This document shows positions 33,935 through 42,426 of a DNA stretch of 42,804 nt, in pieces. This stretch comes from CAZUNB01 sp964622235 (GTDB lineage: Bacteria; Patescibacteriota; Saccharimonadia; Saccharimonadales; JAGPDM01). The notes under the pieces were generated by a model that saw only the letters and a list, made by a program, of their open reading frames with translations, did no database searches and had not been told where the DNA came from. Position numbers and translations under genes: made by a program. The stretch spans positions 1-42,804 of the forward strand of contig CAZUNB010000006.1 in assembly GCA_964622235.1 (NCBI GenBank). The letters are read 5' to 3'. Position 1 is the stretch's first letter. Every line of letters begins with the position of its first letter.

Positions 33935-34351
33935 ATGAGATATAAAGAAATTAATGACGGTTTTCTGTTGCGCCTAGAGACTGGCGAAAATATTAATGAT
34001 CAACTTGAGCAATTTATCGTTGAAAGAGAAATACATGGTGCATTTATCGGAGGGATTGGCGGTGTTCAAAGTGCCACGGTTGGATATTATAATCTCAAAC
34101 GAAAAAAATACATTTTTCGTTCTGTAAAAAACGCAGTTGAACTCGTAAATCTTCAGGGAAATGTCGCTTGGCTTGATGCACAGCCAATCATACATATGCA
34201 TGCAGTCGTTACAAATACACAGAATAAAGCCTTTGGTGGGCATGTCAAAAAAATTATTGTTGGTGCGACTGTCGAAATTCGGATAACACTCACTAATGCA
34301 TTATCACGCATTCCAGATGCTGATACTGGTTTGCCGCTCCTAGCAGTATGA
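33935..34351 (+). CDS. PPC/DUF296 domain protein
   Basis: A 138-residue protein that is a single PPC (DUF296) domain. Seen are the N-terminal strand FLLRLETGENINDQLEQFI, the FIGGIGGVQSATVGYYN block and the IHMHAVVTN...AFGGHVKKIIVGATVEI block, the conserved His/Gly-rich part of the fold. In plants the domain is joined to AT-hook DNA-binding motifs; bacterial stand-alone forms are trimeric and of unknown role, some proposed to bind metal or DNA. The following Nudix gene overlaps it by ATGA, placing it in an operon with ksgA. Confidence 0.82.
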   Translation: MRYKEINDGFLLRLETGENINDQLEQFIVEREIHGAFIGGIGGVQSATVGYYNLKRKKYIFRSVKNAVELVNLQGNVAWLDAQPIIHMHAVVTNTQNKAFGGHVKKIIVGATVEIRITLTNALSRIPDADTGLPLLAV

Positions 34352-34836
34352 AACAAGCCGATTATTCTGACACACCACAACTACCGTATAAGATTGGTTG
34401 TGGTGGTTTGGTGCTGCGTAAAAAAAATAACACCTACGAAGTACTCTGCCTCTACCGTGGAAAAGAAAAATTTGGGATGCGGGGCGATAGTTATCATTTG
34501 CCGAAAGGCACGCTAAAGCTTAGTGAAACACTTGAACAATGTGCTCTGCGGGAAACGCGTGAAGAGACTGGTGCTTTATGCCAGTCTGTGTGTTATATCG
34601 GTGCAACAACTTCAAAATTATCCTCAAAAGATTTACGATATGACATCAGCTATACTCGACATTTCTTCTTAATGCGACTTATAAGTATGCATGAAGCCCA
34701 CGATGATGAGCACGATGAAGTGGTCTGGTTACCAGTCGAAGAAGCCTATCAAAAGCTAGCTGAAATTCCAAAGGAAGAAGACAAGATCGTAAAACGAGCT
34801 GTGGCTTTAGTTGAATCAAGAATTATTCAGTTATGA
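34348..34836 (+). CDS. Nudix hydrolase
   Basis: A 162-residue Nudix hydrolase. GCGGLVLRKKNNTYEVLCLYRG is the first strand pair, and the Nudix box runs from GTLKLSETLEQC to RETREETGA with the expected G, E and REXXEE residues. YISYTRHFFLM and a late EHDEVVWLPVEEAYQKL segment complete the fold and resemble the MutT/Ap4A-hydrolase-like group. Substrate is not determined. ATGA overlaps link it to the PPC gene before it and to ksgA after it. Confidence 0.85.
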   Translation: MKQADYSDTPQLPYKIGCGGLVLRKKNNTYEVLCLYRGKEKFGMRGDSYHLPKGTLKLSETLEQCALRETREETGALCQSVCYIGATTSKLSSKDLRYDISYTRHFFLMRLISMHEAHDDEHDEVVWLPVEEAYQKLAEIPKEEDKIVKRAVALVESRIIQL

Positions 34837-35612
34837 CCGCTAAAAAAAAACTTGGACAACATTGGTTAATTAATCGTAACAGTCTGCAGGCAGTTGTTGA
34901 TGCAGGAAACCTTTCAAAAAACGATGTCGTTCTCGAGGTTGGTCCCGGTGAAGGTGTTTTGACTAAGCCACTTTGCAATCGAGTTTCTAGAGTTATAGCG
35001 GTTGAACTCGATAAAGAACTGGTCCGACTTCTACCGAAACGAGTACGCGCTGATAATCTTGAAATTATCTATGAGGATATTCTAAAATTTGACACGACCA
35101 CACTACCTAAAAATTATAAGGTTGTCGCAAATATTCCCTATTATTTGACGTCACATCTAATTCGAACGTTTCTGGAGTCACCAAATCCACCATCGATGAT
35201 GGTCTTGTTGATGCAGAAAGAAGTCGCCGAGCGGATTGCAGCTGAACCCGGTGCTATGAGTATGTTAAGCGTTAGTGCCCAATTTTATACAGACACAGAA
35301 CTAAAGCAGATTGTACCTGCCGATCATTTTGATCCTATTCCTAAGGTAAATAGCCAAATCATTGTTTTGAATCGTCTTGAAAAACCTCGCTTCCAACAAG
35401 TTGATACAAAAAAATTTTTCCAAGTTGTACGGGCTGGTTTTTCGGCACGTCGTAAAAAGCTCCGTTCGAGTTTAAGCGGAGGTTTACAATTACCAAAGGA
35501 ACAGATTGACATGATACTAGAGCTGGGTGGAGTTGACCAAAACGCAAGAGCGCAAGAGCTCAGTCTTGCGCAGTGGTATGAATTGTATAAAATAGTAATC
35601 GAAAACAAATAA
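34833..35612 (+). CDS. rsmA: 16S rRNA dimethyltransferase KsgA/RsmA
   Basis: A 259-residue enzyme that dimethylates two adjacent adenosines near the 3' end of 16S rRNA during small-subunit assembly. Features: KKKLGQHWLINRN (family KKSLGQNFL), the SAM loop VLEVGPGEGVLTKPL, the acidic VIAVELDKELV, the catalytic VVANIPYYLTSHLI (NxPY) and a C-terminal helical domain (AGFSARRKKLRSSL). It overlaps the Nudix gene by 4 bases. The length is normal. Confidence 0.95.
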   Translation: MTAKKKLGQHWLINRNSLQAVVDAGNLSKNDVVLEVGPGEGVLTKPLCNRVSRVIAVELDKELVRLLPKRVRADNLEIIYEDILKFDTTTLPKNYKVVANIPYYLTSHLIRTFLESPNPPSMMVLLMQKEVAERIAAEPGAMSMLSVSAQFYTDTELKQIVPADHFDPIPKVNSQIIVLNRLEKPRFQQVDTKKFFQVVRAGFSARRKKLRSSLSGGLQLPKEQIDMILELGGVDQNARAQELSLAQWYELYKIVIENK

Positions 35613-35616
35613 TTTC

Positions 35617-35653
35617 TGGTGGAGCTGAGACGGGCGAACCCATCTCAAGCCCC
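35617..35653 (-). other. tRNA/tmRNA-end-like hairpin ending in CCA
   Basis: On the minus strand this 37-base segment begins GGGGCTT and ends AGCTCCACCA, the same ends as a tmRNA acceptor stem. GGGGCT pairs with AGCTCC (one G-U), and the inside, GAGATGGG-TTCG-CCCGTCTC, closes a further 8 pairs (one U-G) on a TTCG loop. Mismatches on the plus strand become wobble pairs on the minus strand, so the RNA would be minus. The body of a tmRNA is absent. It may be a remnant, an attachment site, an unknown tRNA-like RNA or chance; identity is uncertain. Confidence 0.35.
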
Positions 35654-35661
35654 ATGCGAAA

Positions 35662-35667
35662 TATAGT
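35662..35667 (+). promoter_or_regulatory. -10 box before pgeF
   Basis: TATAGT ending 11 bases before the GTG at 35679 (14 before the ATG at 35682). Confidence 0.4.
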
Positions 35668-35678
35668 GTACCATAGAA

Positions 35679-36425
35679 GTGATGATTGCCAAGCAAAAAA
35701 ATGGGTTAAAATGGTATGAGAATGAATTGTTATCCCAACTTGGAGTTAAACACGGATTTTTTACTAGCCTCGGCGGCGAAAGTCCTGCACCTTTTGATAG
35801 CTTGAATGTTAAATTCGATATTGATGATTTGGATGAAAATGTAGATTCAAATCGACAAAAAATACTTTCTGTCCTAGAGATTGAGAAAGTTCAATTTGCA
35901 CCGTTAGTACATGGCGCAGACATCGCAGTAGTCACCAGCAATTCATCAGAAATAATTGATAATGCCGACAGCCTTATAACCAAGCAGAAGAATCTAGCAA
36001 TAGCTTTGTCTGTGGCGGATTGTCTACCTATTGTTGTCAGTGATGGCAAGATAGTGGCAGTCATCCATGCCGGTTGGCGCGGAACAGTTAAACAAATTGT
36101 TAGTAAAACTGTCGAGAAGATGGTTTCTTTAGGATTTAAGCCTGAGAATGCTGTTGCCGCACTTGGTCCTTGCATTTGCCAGAAGCACTTTGAGGTTCGT
36201 GATGAGGCTGCACGATTACTCCGAGCTGCTAGCAGCGAAGTTGATATTAGCTCGGAACCATATTATGCCGATTTAGTAGCTATTAATCGACAACAGCTCG
36301 AAGATGCTGGAGTAAGAGCAGTTGAATCGCTCAGTATTTGCAGCTTTGAATCAGATGAGTTTTATAGCTACCGTGCCGACAATGGAAAAACAGGTCGCAA
36401 CATGGCGATAGCTTTGCTATCATAA
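35679..36425 (+). CDS. pgeF: PgeF/YfiH-family (laccase-domain) protein
   Basis: A 248-residue protein of the YfiH/LACC1 family. The three metal-site residues are the His in PLVHGADIAVV, the Cys in LSVADCLPIVVSD and the His in VAVIHAGWRGTVKQIV; ALGPCICQKHFEV adds the conserved GPCI segment. Bacterial members are described as peptidoglycan editing factor (removing L-Ser-containing UDP-MurNAc errors), and family members also act on purine nucleosides. Start is GTG 35679 or ATG 35682; the second is one codon in. It is 5 bases before the transglutaminase-like gene, so both belong to a cell-wall-related pair. Confidence 0.9.
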   Translation: MMIAKQKNGLKWYENELLSQLGVKHGFFTSLGGESPAPFDSLNVKFDIDDLDENVDSNRQKILSVLEIEKVQFAPLVHGADIAVVTSNSSEIIDNADSLITKQKNLAIALSVADCLPIVVSDGKIVAVIHAGWRGTVKQIVSKTVEKMVSLGFKPENAVAALGPCICQKHFEVRDEAARLLRAASSEVDISSEPYYADLVAINRQQLEDAGVRAVESLSICSFESDEFYSYRADNGKTGRNMAIALLS

Positions 36426-36430
36426 AAAGA

Positions 36431-38266
36431 ATGAAAAAATTCTTATGCCTATTGTTTTTGTCCGTTGGATTTATAACTGTATTGCCACTCGCAACACATG
36501 CTCAAACCTCAACAAAGTCAATTAATCAGATACAACCTAGCCTTAAATTGAACCAGACGATTGATATTGACAAAAAAACTAGTACAGTTACACAAACCAT
36601 CTCCGGAATAACAACAGAGAAAACTTTGATACTACCAACTTATGGTTTGGTTCAGGGTGAGGTTGGGACGACACCATTTGTTAAGACTGATCAAAAAGCT
36701 GGAAAATTGGTAGTGTCAACCGATGGTCAGAAAAAAATTGTAATTGAGTATCGATCAGACGGCGTTTGGCACGAATTTACTAAAGATGTGGCTCAAGTGG
36801 TAGTTGCAGCACCAGTCTCATTTACTGGCAATGTTGATACAAAAATTTTGCTTGATAGTAATGAAATTATCAACCCAATTGGTGCAAAACCAGCAGAAAC
36901 CGACTACGAAGGGGATAAGCAATTCTTTAGCTACAATCAGACTAGTGAAAAAATAGAACCAATTATTTTACTGAAAGGCTCAGCGGTCCAGGCAAGCCTT
37001 ACCCTTGAAAAAAAGTTAGAGAATGATTCATTTTGGTGGAAAAATATTACAACAATCATGCCGCTTGATACCAGTATGCAGACATCTTTCGTCAAGAATA
37101 TCGATCCAAATACCGATTCAATGCGCATTGACAAAGATGGCAACATCCAAGCTACTCATCGATTATTCCCAAAACAAGACTTTGTTACTAAGGCGCAGGT
37201 TGACCTTGATATTACGCAGGGATTTGTTGATCCTGATGCCGATGGTCAAATTTCTCAGCTACTCCCTGAAATTGTAGCCGATTATACGAAAAACACAGAC
37301 ATTTGGCGTGGCGGTCAACTTGACAAGCTTGACCTTAACGGCGAAGACTTGCGGAAAGATTCTGTCGTGAAGGCAGTTGAAAAGATTACAAATAAAATTG
37401 TGGCCAATGGTGATGAATATAATCCTAAGACAGATTTTTCCACTCGTAAAGATCGTGCAAAACAAAAGCCATCAACCAGCATCGATTATGCTGATCAAAC
37501 AGCCGCAGCATTGCGCGAGACTGGCATCCCTGCCCGAGTTGTAGCTGGTTGGGAGATTGATGCTGCAGGAAAAAAATCTCCACATGCTTGGGTTGAAGCA
37601 TTTATTCCACCTGACGACGGCTGGCTAGCATTTGATCCAGGTCTTATGAAAGCTGGTGAGGTGCCATTTGGTGTTGTTTTATTCGATCATGTCGCAAATA
37701 TCATCTGGGGCGCTAACGACGTTGAGCCATTTTTTGACATTGACGCTGACTGGAATATTGAGTATAAATCATTGAAACTTGAGTCATCGAAGTTTAAAAA
37801 AGAAAATTTTAGTTCAAAAAAATACATGATTTTGCCAGGTATCTCGCTTCTCTATAGCAAGGTGAATATGCCAAGCGGTCAAGTGGTTGATGCGATGATG
37901 CTAGAAACATCATCAGGCTCCCGTGAGCTCGGCTCGCTGGCTCCACTTCAGAAATTCCATAGCTACCAGCCAAGTCTCGGGGGTGATGCTTTCGATACAA
38001 GCAAAACAACCTTGGGAGTTGGTGTTGACGGCGAATTCTCAGAAGTTTTCGTCGAATCAAAAACATCAGTTGTTTACTGGACTATGTTTGTCACTTTTGC
38101 CTTTGTAGTTGCTCTTGCTTGGCTCTTATTGGCTCTTCGCAAGCGTGCAAATCACGAAGATATCCGATTGTACCCAAAAGATAAAAATATTGAACGAGTT
38201 GAAGATAGCGACTTGCTCGACGTTAAAGGTACAAAAATAACAATTCCAGTTAAGAAAAAGAAATAA
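36431..38266 (+). CDS. Transglutaminase-fold membrane protein with missing catalytic Cys
   Basis: A 611-residue protein with an N-terminal signal peptide (CLLFLSVGFITVLPLATHAQ, cut after AQ likely), a beta-rich extracellular part, a transglutaminase-like domain at about residues 345-430, one transmembrane helix (VVYWTMFVTFAFVVALAWLL, about residues 543-562) and a short charged cytosolic tail. The domain keeps ETGIPARVVAGWE, the His in SPHAWVEAF and the Asp in GWLAFDPG. The nucleophile position before DYA, Cys in active enzymes, is Ser (STSIDYADQ). The only Cys of the protein is in the signal peptide. It is probably a binding or structural relative, not a protease or cross-linker. Confidence 0.78.
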   Translation: MKKFLCLLFLSVGFITVLPLATHAQTSTKSINQIQPSLKLNQTIDIDKKTSTVTQTISGITTEKTLILPTYGLVQGEVGTTPFVKTDQKAGKLVVSTDGQKKIVIEYRSDGVWHEFTKDVAQVVVAAPVSFTGNVDTKILLDSNEIINPIGAKPAETDYEGDKQFFSYNQTSEKIEPIILLKGSAVQASLTLEKKLENDSFWWKNITTIMPLDTSMQTSFVKNIDPNTDSMRIDKDGNIQATHRLFPKQDFVTKAQVDLDITQGFVDPDADGQISQLLPEIVADYTKNTDIWRGGQLDKLDLNGEDLRKDSVVKAVEKITNKIVANGDEYNPKTDFSTRKDRAKQKPSTSIDYADQTAAALRETGIPARVVAGWEIDAAGKKSPHAWVEAFIPPDDGWLAFDPGLMKAGEVPFGVVLFDHVANIIWGANDVEPFFDIDADWNIEYKSLKLESSKFKKENFSSKKYMILPGISLLYSKVNMPSGQVVDAMMLETSSGSRELGSLAPLQKFHSYQPSLGGDAFDTSKTTLGVGVDGEFSEVFVESKTSVVYWTMFVTFAFVVALAWLLLALRKRANHEDIRLYPKDKNIERVEDSDLLDVKGTKITIPVKKKK

Positions 38267-38316
38267 TTAAATCACAACTCGGAGTTAACGTTAGAGCAAT
38301 CTAATGACTGTTTTGT

Positions 38317-38322
38317 TATACT
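38317..38322 (+). promoter_or_regulatory. Extended -10 box that decides the metG start
   Basis: TATACT preceded by TGT, ending 11 bases before the ATG at 38334. It lies downstream of the in-frame ATG at 38304, so a transcript from here cannot include that earlier start. Confidence 0.55.
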
Positions 38323-38333
38323 GGTTAGAAGAT

Positions 38334-39854
38334 ATGGACGAAGAAAAAGAAACAACCAATCAAGAAGCGCAAAACTCTCACCCAAAACCTACCTACTATG
38401 TTGCCACTGCCATCCCCTATGTCAACGGTCACGGACATATTGGAAATGCAATTGATTTCATTATCGCTGATACAATTTCACGCTATCACCGCATCAAAGG
38501 TGAGGACGTTTTGCAGGAACATGGTGCCGATCAACACGGATTAAAGAATTATAAAACAGCGCTTGAACTTGGCAAAGACACACAAACTTTCGTCGACGAG
38601 ATAACTGCTGATTTTGTTAAAATTCATCAGCTACTAAATATTAGTTATGATCGTTTCATCGCTACTTCTAGCCCTGAACATAAGCGCTCAGCACAATATG
38701 TTTGGCAGCAGCTGGCCGCGAATCGCGATATTTATAAAAAAGATTATCATGGCTGGTACTGTGTAGGTTGCGAAACGTTTTATACCGAGATTGAGGTTAA
38801 GAAAAATAACGGTGTCTGTCCATTACACAACCAGGCGTTCGAAGAGACCCAAGAAGAAAATTATTTTTTTAGACTCAGTAATTATACGCAGGCGATTCAT
38901 GATGCAATCGAGTCTGACGCATATAAAGTTACACCCGTATCTCGCAAGAATGAAATCTTACAAATCCTGAACGATGGACTTGAAGATATCAGCGTTAGTC
39001 GTCCAAAAACGAAGTTGCCTTGGGGCGTCGAAGTTCCAGATGATCCAACTCACGTTATGTATGTCTGGTTTGATGCCTTGATTAATTATATATCGGTACT
39101 TGGTTATCCAGATGGACCTGACTTTGCTAAATATTGGCCAGCTGACGTGCAGATAATCGGCAAAGACATTTTGCGACATCACGCCGCTATCTGGCCGGCG
39201 ATGCTAATCGGTATCAATCAACCACTACCAAAAAATCTTGTGGTGCATGGACATGTAAGTAGTGATGGTAAAAAAATGAGTAAAACTCTTGGTAATGTGA
39301 TTGACCCATTTGAGATTGTCGAAAAATACGGTACTGATGCATTTCGATACTATTTCATGCGCCACATTCCTAGTGGTCAAGATGGGGATTTCAGTTGGGG
39401 TAAGTTTGAAACAGCTTACAATAGCGAATTAGCTGATAGCCTTGGTAACTTGGTTCAGCGAACTGCTAGTATGATTTTGCGTTATCAGGAGGGTGTAATC
39501 GGTGAAATTTCTGAAGCTGAACATGATGCTGCTATGTACCATCAGGCTATGAACAATTTTGAGTTTGATAAAGCGCTCGACGTTGTCTGGGGAATGGTTC
39601 ATGGTATCAATATATATATTGAGGATCAAAAGCCATGGCAGATTGCTAAGAAAACCGACAAAAGTCATCTCCAAGAAGTTCTAGCCTACATTGTTTCATC
39701 AATTGATCAGATTGGACATCTTCTCAAGCCATTTATGCCGCAGACTGCCGACCAGATTATCAACATATTTGTTGACGGTGTGGTTCGAGCCGATGCTAAC
39801 GTCAGTTTGTTCCCAAAACAGTACCATTACACTTCGCCAAAGCGAAATGGCTAA
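38334..39854 (+). CDS. metG: Methionyl-tRNA synthetase
   Basis: A 506-residue class I synthetase charging tRNA-Met. The HIGH motif is IPYVNGHGHIGNA, the zinc knuckle lies in WYCVGCETFYTE...GVCPLH, and the signature lysine loop is KKMSKTLGN. The anticodon-binding helical domain follows (MNNFEFDKALDVVWGMV, EDQKPWQIAK). It lacks the C-terminal tRNA-binding domain of larger MetRS, as in short bacterial forms. I start at ATG 38334 because the promoter lies between it and the upstream in-frame ATG 38304, whose extra 10 residues have no family match. The last 8 bases overlap tatD. Confidence 0.95.
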   Translation: MDEEKETTNQEAQNSHPKPTYYVATAIPYVNGHGHIGNAIDFIIADTISRYHRIKGEDVLQEHGADQHGLKNYKTALELGKDTQTFVDEITADFVKIHQLLNISYDRFIATSSPEHKRSAQYVWQQLAANRDIYKKDYHGWYCVGCETFYTEIEVKKNNGVCPLHNQAFEETQEENYFFRLSNYTQAIHDAIESDAYKVTPVSRKNEILQILNDGLEDISVSRPKTKLPWGVEVPDDPTHVMYVWFDALINYISVLGYPDGPDFAKYWPADVQIIGKDILRHHAAIWPAMLIGINQPLPKNLVVHGHVSSDGKKMSKTLGNVIDPFEIVEKYGTDAFRYYFMRHIPSGQDGDFSWGKFETAYNSELADSLGNLVQRTASMILRYQEGVIGEISEAEHDAAMYHQAMNNFEFDKALDVVWGMVHGINIYIEDQKPWQIAKKTDKSHLQEVLAYIVSSIDQIGHLLKPFMPQTADQIINIFVDGVVRADANVSLFPKQYHYTSPKRNG

Positions 39855-40644
39855 GCTGCCCCCTCTAACAGATAGCCATTGCCATGTTTATGCTAAGGAA
39901 TATGACTTAGATGCTAGCGGTTTAGTAGAAGAGGCGTACGAAAACGGTATAACTGATATCTTTATGGTCGGAACAACGGTTGCAAATAGTGTTGAAGCTG
40001 TGGAATTTGCCAAACGCCATCAAAATATCTCCGCAATTGTGGGTGTACACCCTCATGAAGCGAAGCATTTTGATGATACTTCAGCTGGTCTGCTCACAGA
40101 GTTAATAAGTCAGAACCAGACAAAGATCGTTGCTGTCGGCGAAATTGGACTTGATTATTTCTATGGTTTTAGTCAAATAGATCAGCAGCAATTAGCACTA
40201 GTTGCTCAGCTTGAAATAGCTGAAGGTTACAATCTTCCGTGTTCGTTTCACGTACGCGGAGCTAGCGATAAACCAGATAAAGTCTTTGACGACTTCTGGA
40301 TGATACTTGATGATTTCCCAAACGTACGTGGAGTTTTACATAGTTTTACAGCTAGTTCTGTCCAATTATCTATTGCCAAAGAGCGGAAGTTATTGATTGG
40401 TATTAATGGAATATTAACATTTTCTAAAGATGAATCTCAGCTAAAGATGCTGCGACAAATAAATGACGACCAAATTATTTTTGAAACTGATGCACCGTAT
40501 TTGACACCAAAACCACATCGTGGTAAAGTAAATAAACCATCGTATGTTCGATTGGTGGCTGAGCAAATTGCGCAGAAGCGTAACCAATCAGTTGAGCACT
40601 TGAGTGCATGTAGCCAGGCGAATGTTCGACGATTATTTTATTAA
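39847..40644 (+). CDS. tatD: TatD-family metal-dependent DNase
   Basis: A 265-residue TatD hydrolase, a two-metal TIM-barrel 3'-5' exonuclease/deoxyribonuclease. Metal ligands: the His pair in LTDSHCHVYA, the Glu in AVGEIGLDYFY, the His in LPCSFHVRGA and VLHSFTAS, and the Asp in IFETDAPYLTPKPHRGK. The family start just before the HxH motif places the ATG at 39847; the frame is open further upstream inside metG, but that part has no homology. Overlapping metG by 8 bases is a common arrangement for this pair in bacteria. Confidence 0.93.
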   Translation: MAKLPPLTDSHCHVYAKEYDLDASGLVEEAYENGITDIFMVGTTVANSVEAVEFAKRHQNISAIVGVHPHEAKHFDDTSAGLLTELISQNQTKIVAVGEIGLDYFYGFSQIDQQQLALVAQLEIAEGYNLPCSFHVRGASDKPDKVFDDFWMILDDFPNVRGVLHSFTASSVQLSIAKERKLLIGINGILTFSKDESQLKMLRQINDDQIIFETDAPYLTPKPHRGKVNKPSYVRLVAEQIAQKRNQSVEHLSACSQANVRRLFY

Positions 40645-40655
40645 TGATGTGAGGT

Positions 40656-40874
40656 ATGGTTTTGGATCGAAATCAAACGACGCAGCCGAGTCAGCAGCAA
40701 ATTGCTGATTTTGCGTACGACAAATCACAAAAGGCTCTAGCTATTGCGAGAAAACTTGAAGTTATGCGTCTAGCAGCAATCGAGCCAGCTATTTCTGAAT
40801 TGGTTAAAGCAACTAAACAGGTAAATGACAGCCAAATTACTACACCAATTAAAAAAGAATTAGTTTCGGCATGA
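40656..40874 (+). CDS. Small helical protein, unknown
   Basis: A 72-residue protein, mostly predicted helix (IADFAYDKSQKALAIARKL, LAAIEPAISELVKATKQV), with no membrane segment or cysteine. It starts 11 bases after tatD and overlaps the next gene by ATGA, so it belongs to the same operon. No family recognised; the translational coupling is the main support. Confidence 0.5.
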   Translation: MVLDRNQTTQPSQQQIADFAYDKSQKALAIARKLEVMRLAAIEPAISELVKATKQVNDSQITTPIKKELVSA

Positions 40875-41239
40875 GACAGACAAGTACCCTTTGGCGACGA
40901 AAAAAGCATGATCTTTCATCTAGAAAAGAGCAGCGCAGGGCACTACTGCGACGCGAAGGTGAGTTAGGTGGTCGATTATTTGGTAAAATTCCTAAGAACC
41001 ACACACGTTCATTTTTCTGCCTCAATCAAAATACTTGGGTTTGGTATGAAACCTTTCCTGGAAGTAATGGTGAAACCTTGGTAGTGAACACAAGGTATCG
41101 AATCTATGAAGATACAATCGAAAAGATTCAAAACAATAAACTTACTTCAATGACCCTGCAAGAAATGCAAAACGTAGTTCACGCTATGGAGCTTTATTTA
41201 GCTAAAGTAGAAAAAACTATGTATAAAAACTTTGCCTGA
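40871..41239 (+). CDS. Small basic protein, unknown
   Basis: A 122-residue protein with a strongly basic N-terminal 45 residues (LWRRKKHDLSSRKEQRRALLRRE) followed by a compact domain (FFCLNQNTWVWYETF, NTRYRIYEDTIEKIQ) and a C-terminal helix. The basic start suggests nucleic-acid or membrane-phosphate binding. No family recognised. It overlaps the preceding small gene by 4 bases and ends the metG-tatD operon. Confidence 0.6.
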   Translation: MRQTSTLWRRKKHDLSSRKEQRRALLRREGELGGRLFGKIPKNHTRSFFCLNQNTWVWYETFPGSNGETLVVNTRYRIYEDTIEKIQNNKLTSMTLQEMQNVVHAMELYLAKVEKTMYKNFA

Positions 41240-41255
41240 GTGTTTCAGTTTAAGA

Positions 41256-41261
41256 TACAGT
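41256..41261 (+). promoter_or_regulatory. -10 candidate before cysteine desulfurase gene
   Basis: TACAGT ending 7 bases before the ATG at 41269; weaker than the TATAAT/TATACT boxes elsewhere. Confidence 0.35.
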
Positions 41262-41268
41262 AGAAAAC

Positions 41269-42354
41269 ATGCTTTTACCCAACGATGAACTAATTTATGC
41301 TGACTATGCAGCTGCTTCACCTGTTTATGATGAGGTATTACAAGTGATGCAACCGTATTGGCAAAATAAGTTTTATAATCCGAGCGGCTTGAGCAGACAG
41401 TCAAGAGCAATTCGAGAAGTTATTGAATCTTGTCGTGCAACAGTTGCTAAGATTTTACAGATAAAATCGAATGAAATCATATTCACTTCAGGAGCAACTG
41501 AGGCCAACAATCTAGTTATAAACACGTTTAGTCAGATTGGTGATTTTGGTGTGGCGGCGGTTGAACACCCATCAATTCTTGAACCAGCTCGAGCCTATGA
41601 CGGTATAGAAGTTCCAGTTGATGGTAAAGCACAGCCACTCATTGGAGATATACAACTGAAGGCTTTCGCGATCGCAGCAGTTAATCATGAGCTAGGCACG
41701 ATTCAGAATCTGCGAAAAATAAAACAGGCGCTTCCGAATGGCTGCTACATGCATACTGATGCCTCACAGGCTGTACTGTGCCAGCCCCTAGCATCAATCA
41801 TGCGCCATTGTGACTATCTTAGTCTGAACGGTGGAAAGATCGGTGGACCAAAGGGCTCTGGCTGTCTGGTAGTCCGCGGCAGATCACCATTTACTAACCT
41901 TTGGCATGGCGGCTCGCAAGAACAGGGTCGTCGTCCCGCCACTGAGAATGTCCCAGCGATTGTAGGTTTTAGTAAAGCGCTCGAGATTACCCAAAAAAAC
42001 GTCGTACAAACTAGCCAAAATCTATTCAAACTACGCAATTATTTTCTGACACAACTACGCCAAAAATCTATCCTATTCATCGATAATACAATCGATAGAA
42101 GTTCGCCACACATCGTATCGCTTCAATTTCCAAACCACGACGGTGAGAGGCTATTACTTGAGCTTGATGCTAACGGTATTGTTGTTGCCACCGGTTCTGC
42201 ATGTACTGCCAGCAACAATTTACCAAGCCATGTGCTACTAGCGGTTGGTTTATCAGAAAAACAGGCAAATACCACGTTACGTTTTAGTTTCAGCCACCAA
42301 ACAGACACCAAACAAATTGATAGAATCGTAGAAGTCTTGGTTGATATATTATAA
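41269..42354 (+). CDS. Cysteine desulfurase (NifS/IscS-like)
   Basis: A 361-residue class V PLP enzyme. ADYAAASPVYDEVLQ and YNPSGLSRQSR are the N-terminal signatures, FTSGATEANNLVI the cofactor phosphate loop, MHTDASQAV holds the PLP Asp, and SLNGGKIGGPKGSG the Schiff-base Lys (usual S-HK--GPKG). The sulfur-carrying Cys is present in TGSACTASNNLPSHVL. It should release sulfur from cysteine for iron-sulfur clusters or tRNA thiolation. No IscU, SufU or MnmA gene is next to it in this window, so the acceptor is open. It is slightly short (family about 380-400). Confidence 0.88.
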   Translation: MLLPNDELIYADYAAASPVYDEVLQVMQPYWQNKFYNPSGLSRQSRAIREVIESCRATVAKILQIKSNEIIFTSGATEANNLVINTFSQIGDFGVAAVEHPSILEPARAYDGIEVPVDGKAQPLIGDIQLKAFAIAAVNHELGTIQNLRKIKQALPNGCYMHTDASQAVLCQPLASIMRHCDYLSLNGGKIGGPKGSGCLVVRGRSPFTNLWHGGSQEQGRRPATENVPAIVGFSKALEITQKNVVQTSQNLFKLRNYFLTQLRQKSILFIDNTIDRSSPHIVSLQFPNHDGERLLLELDANGIVVATGSACTASNNLPSHVLLAVGLSEKQANTTLRFSFSHQTDTKQIDRIVEVLVDIL

Positions 42355-42414
42355 TCGTGATATATCTAATCAATAGAACACATTTCATATAGCGGTAACG
42401 ATAGTAATAATTGC

Positions 42415-42420
42415 TATACT
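42415..42420 (+). promoter_or_regulatory. Extended -10 box before the YdcF gene
   Basis: TATACT preceded by TGC, ending 6 bases before the GTG at 42427, predicting a leaderless GTG-initiated message. Confidence 0.5.
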
Positions 42421-42426
42421 AGAGTA

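Noticed and set aside
38304..38333. Upstream in-frame ATG for metG
   Set aside because: The promoter -10 box lies between this ATG and the next one at 38334.
39691..39846. Longer N terminus for tatD inside metG
   Set aside because: The frame is open by chance; TatD proteins begin just before the HxH motif, fitting ATG 39847.
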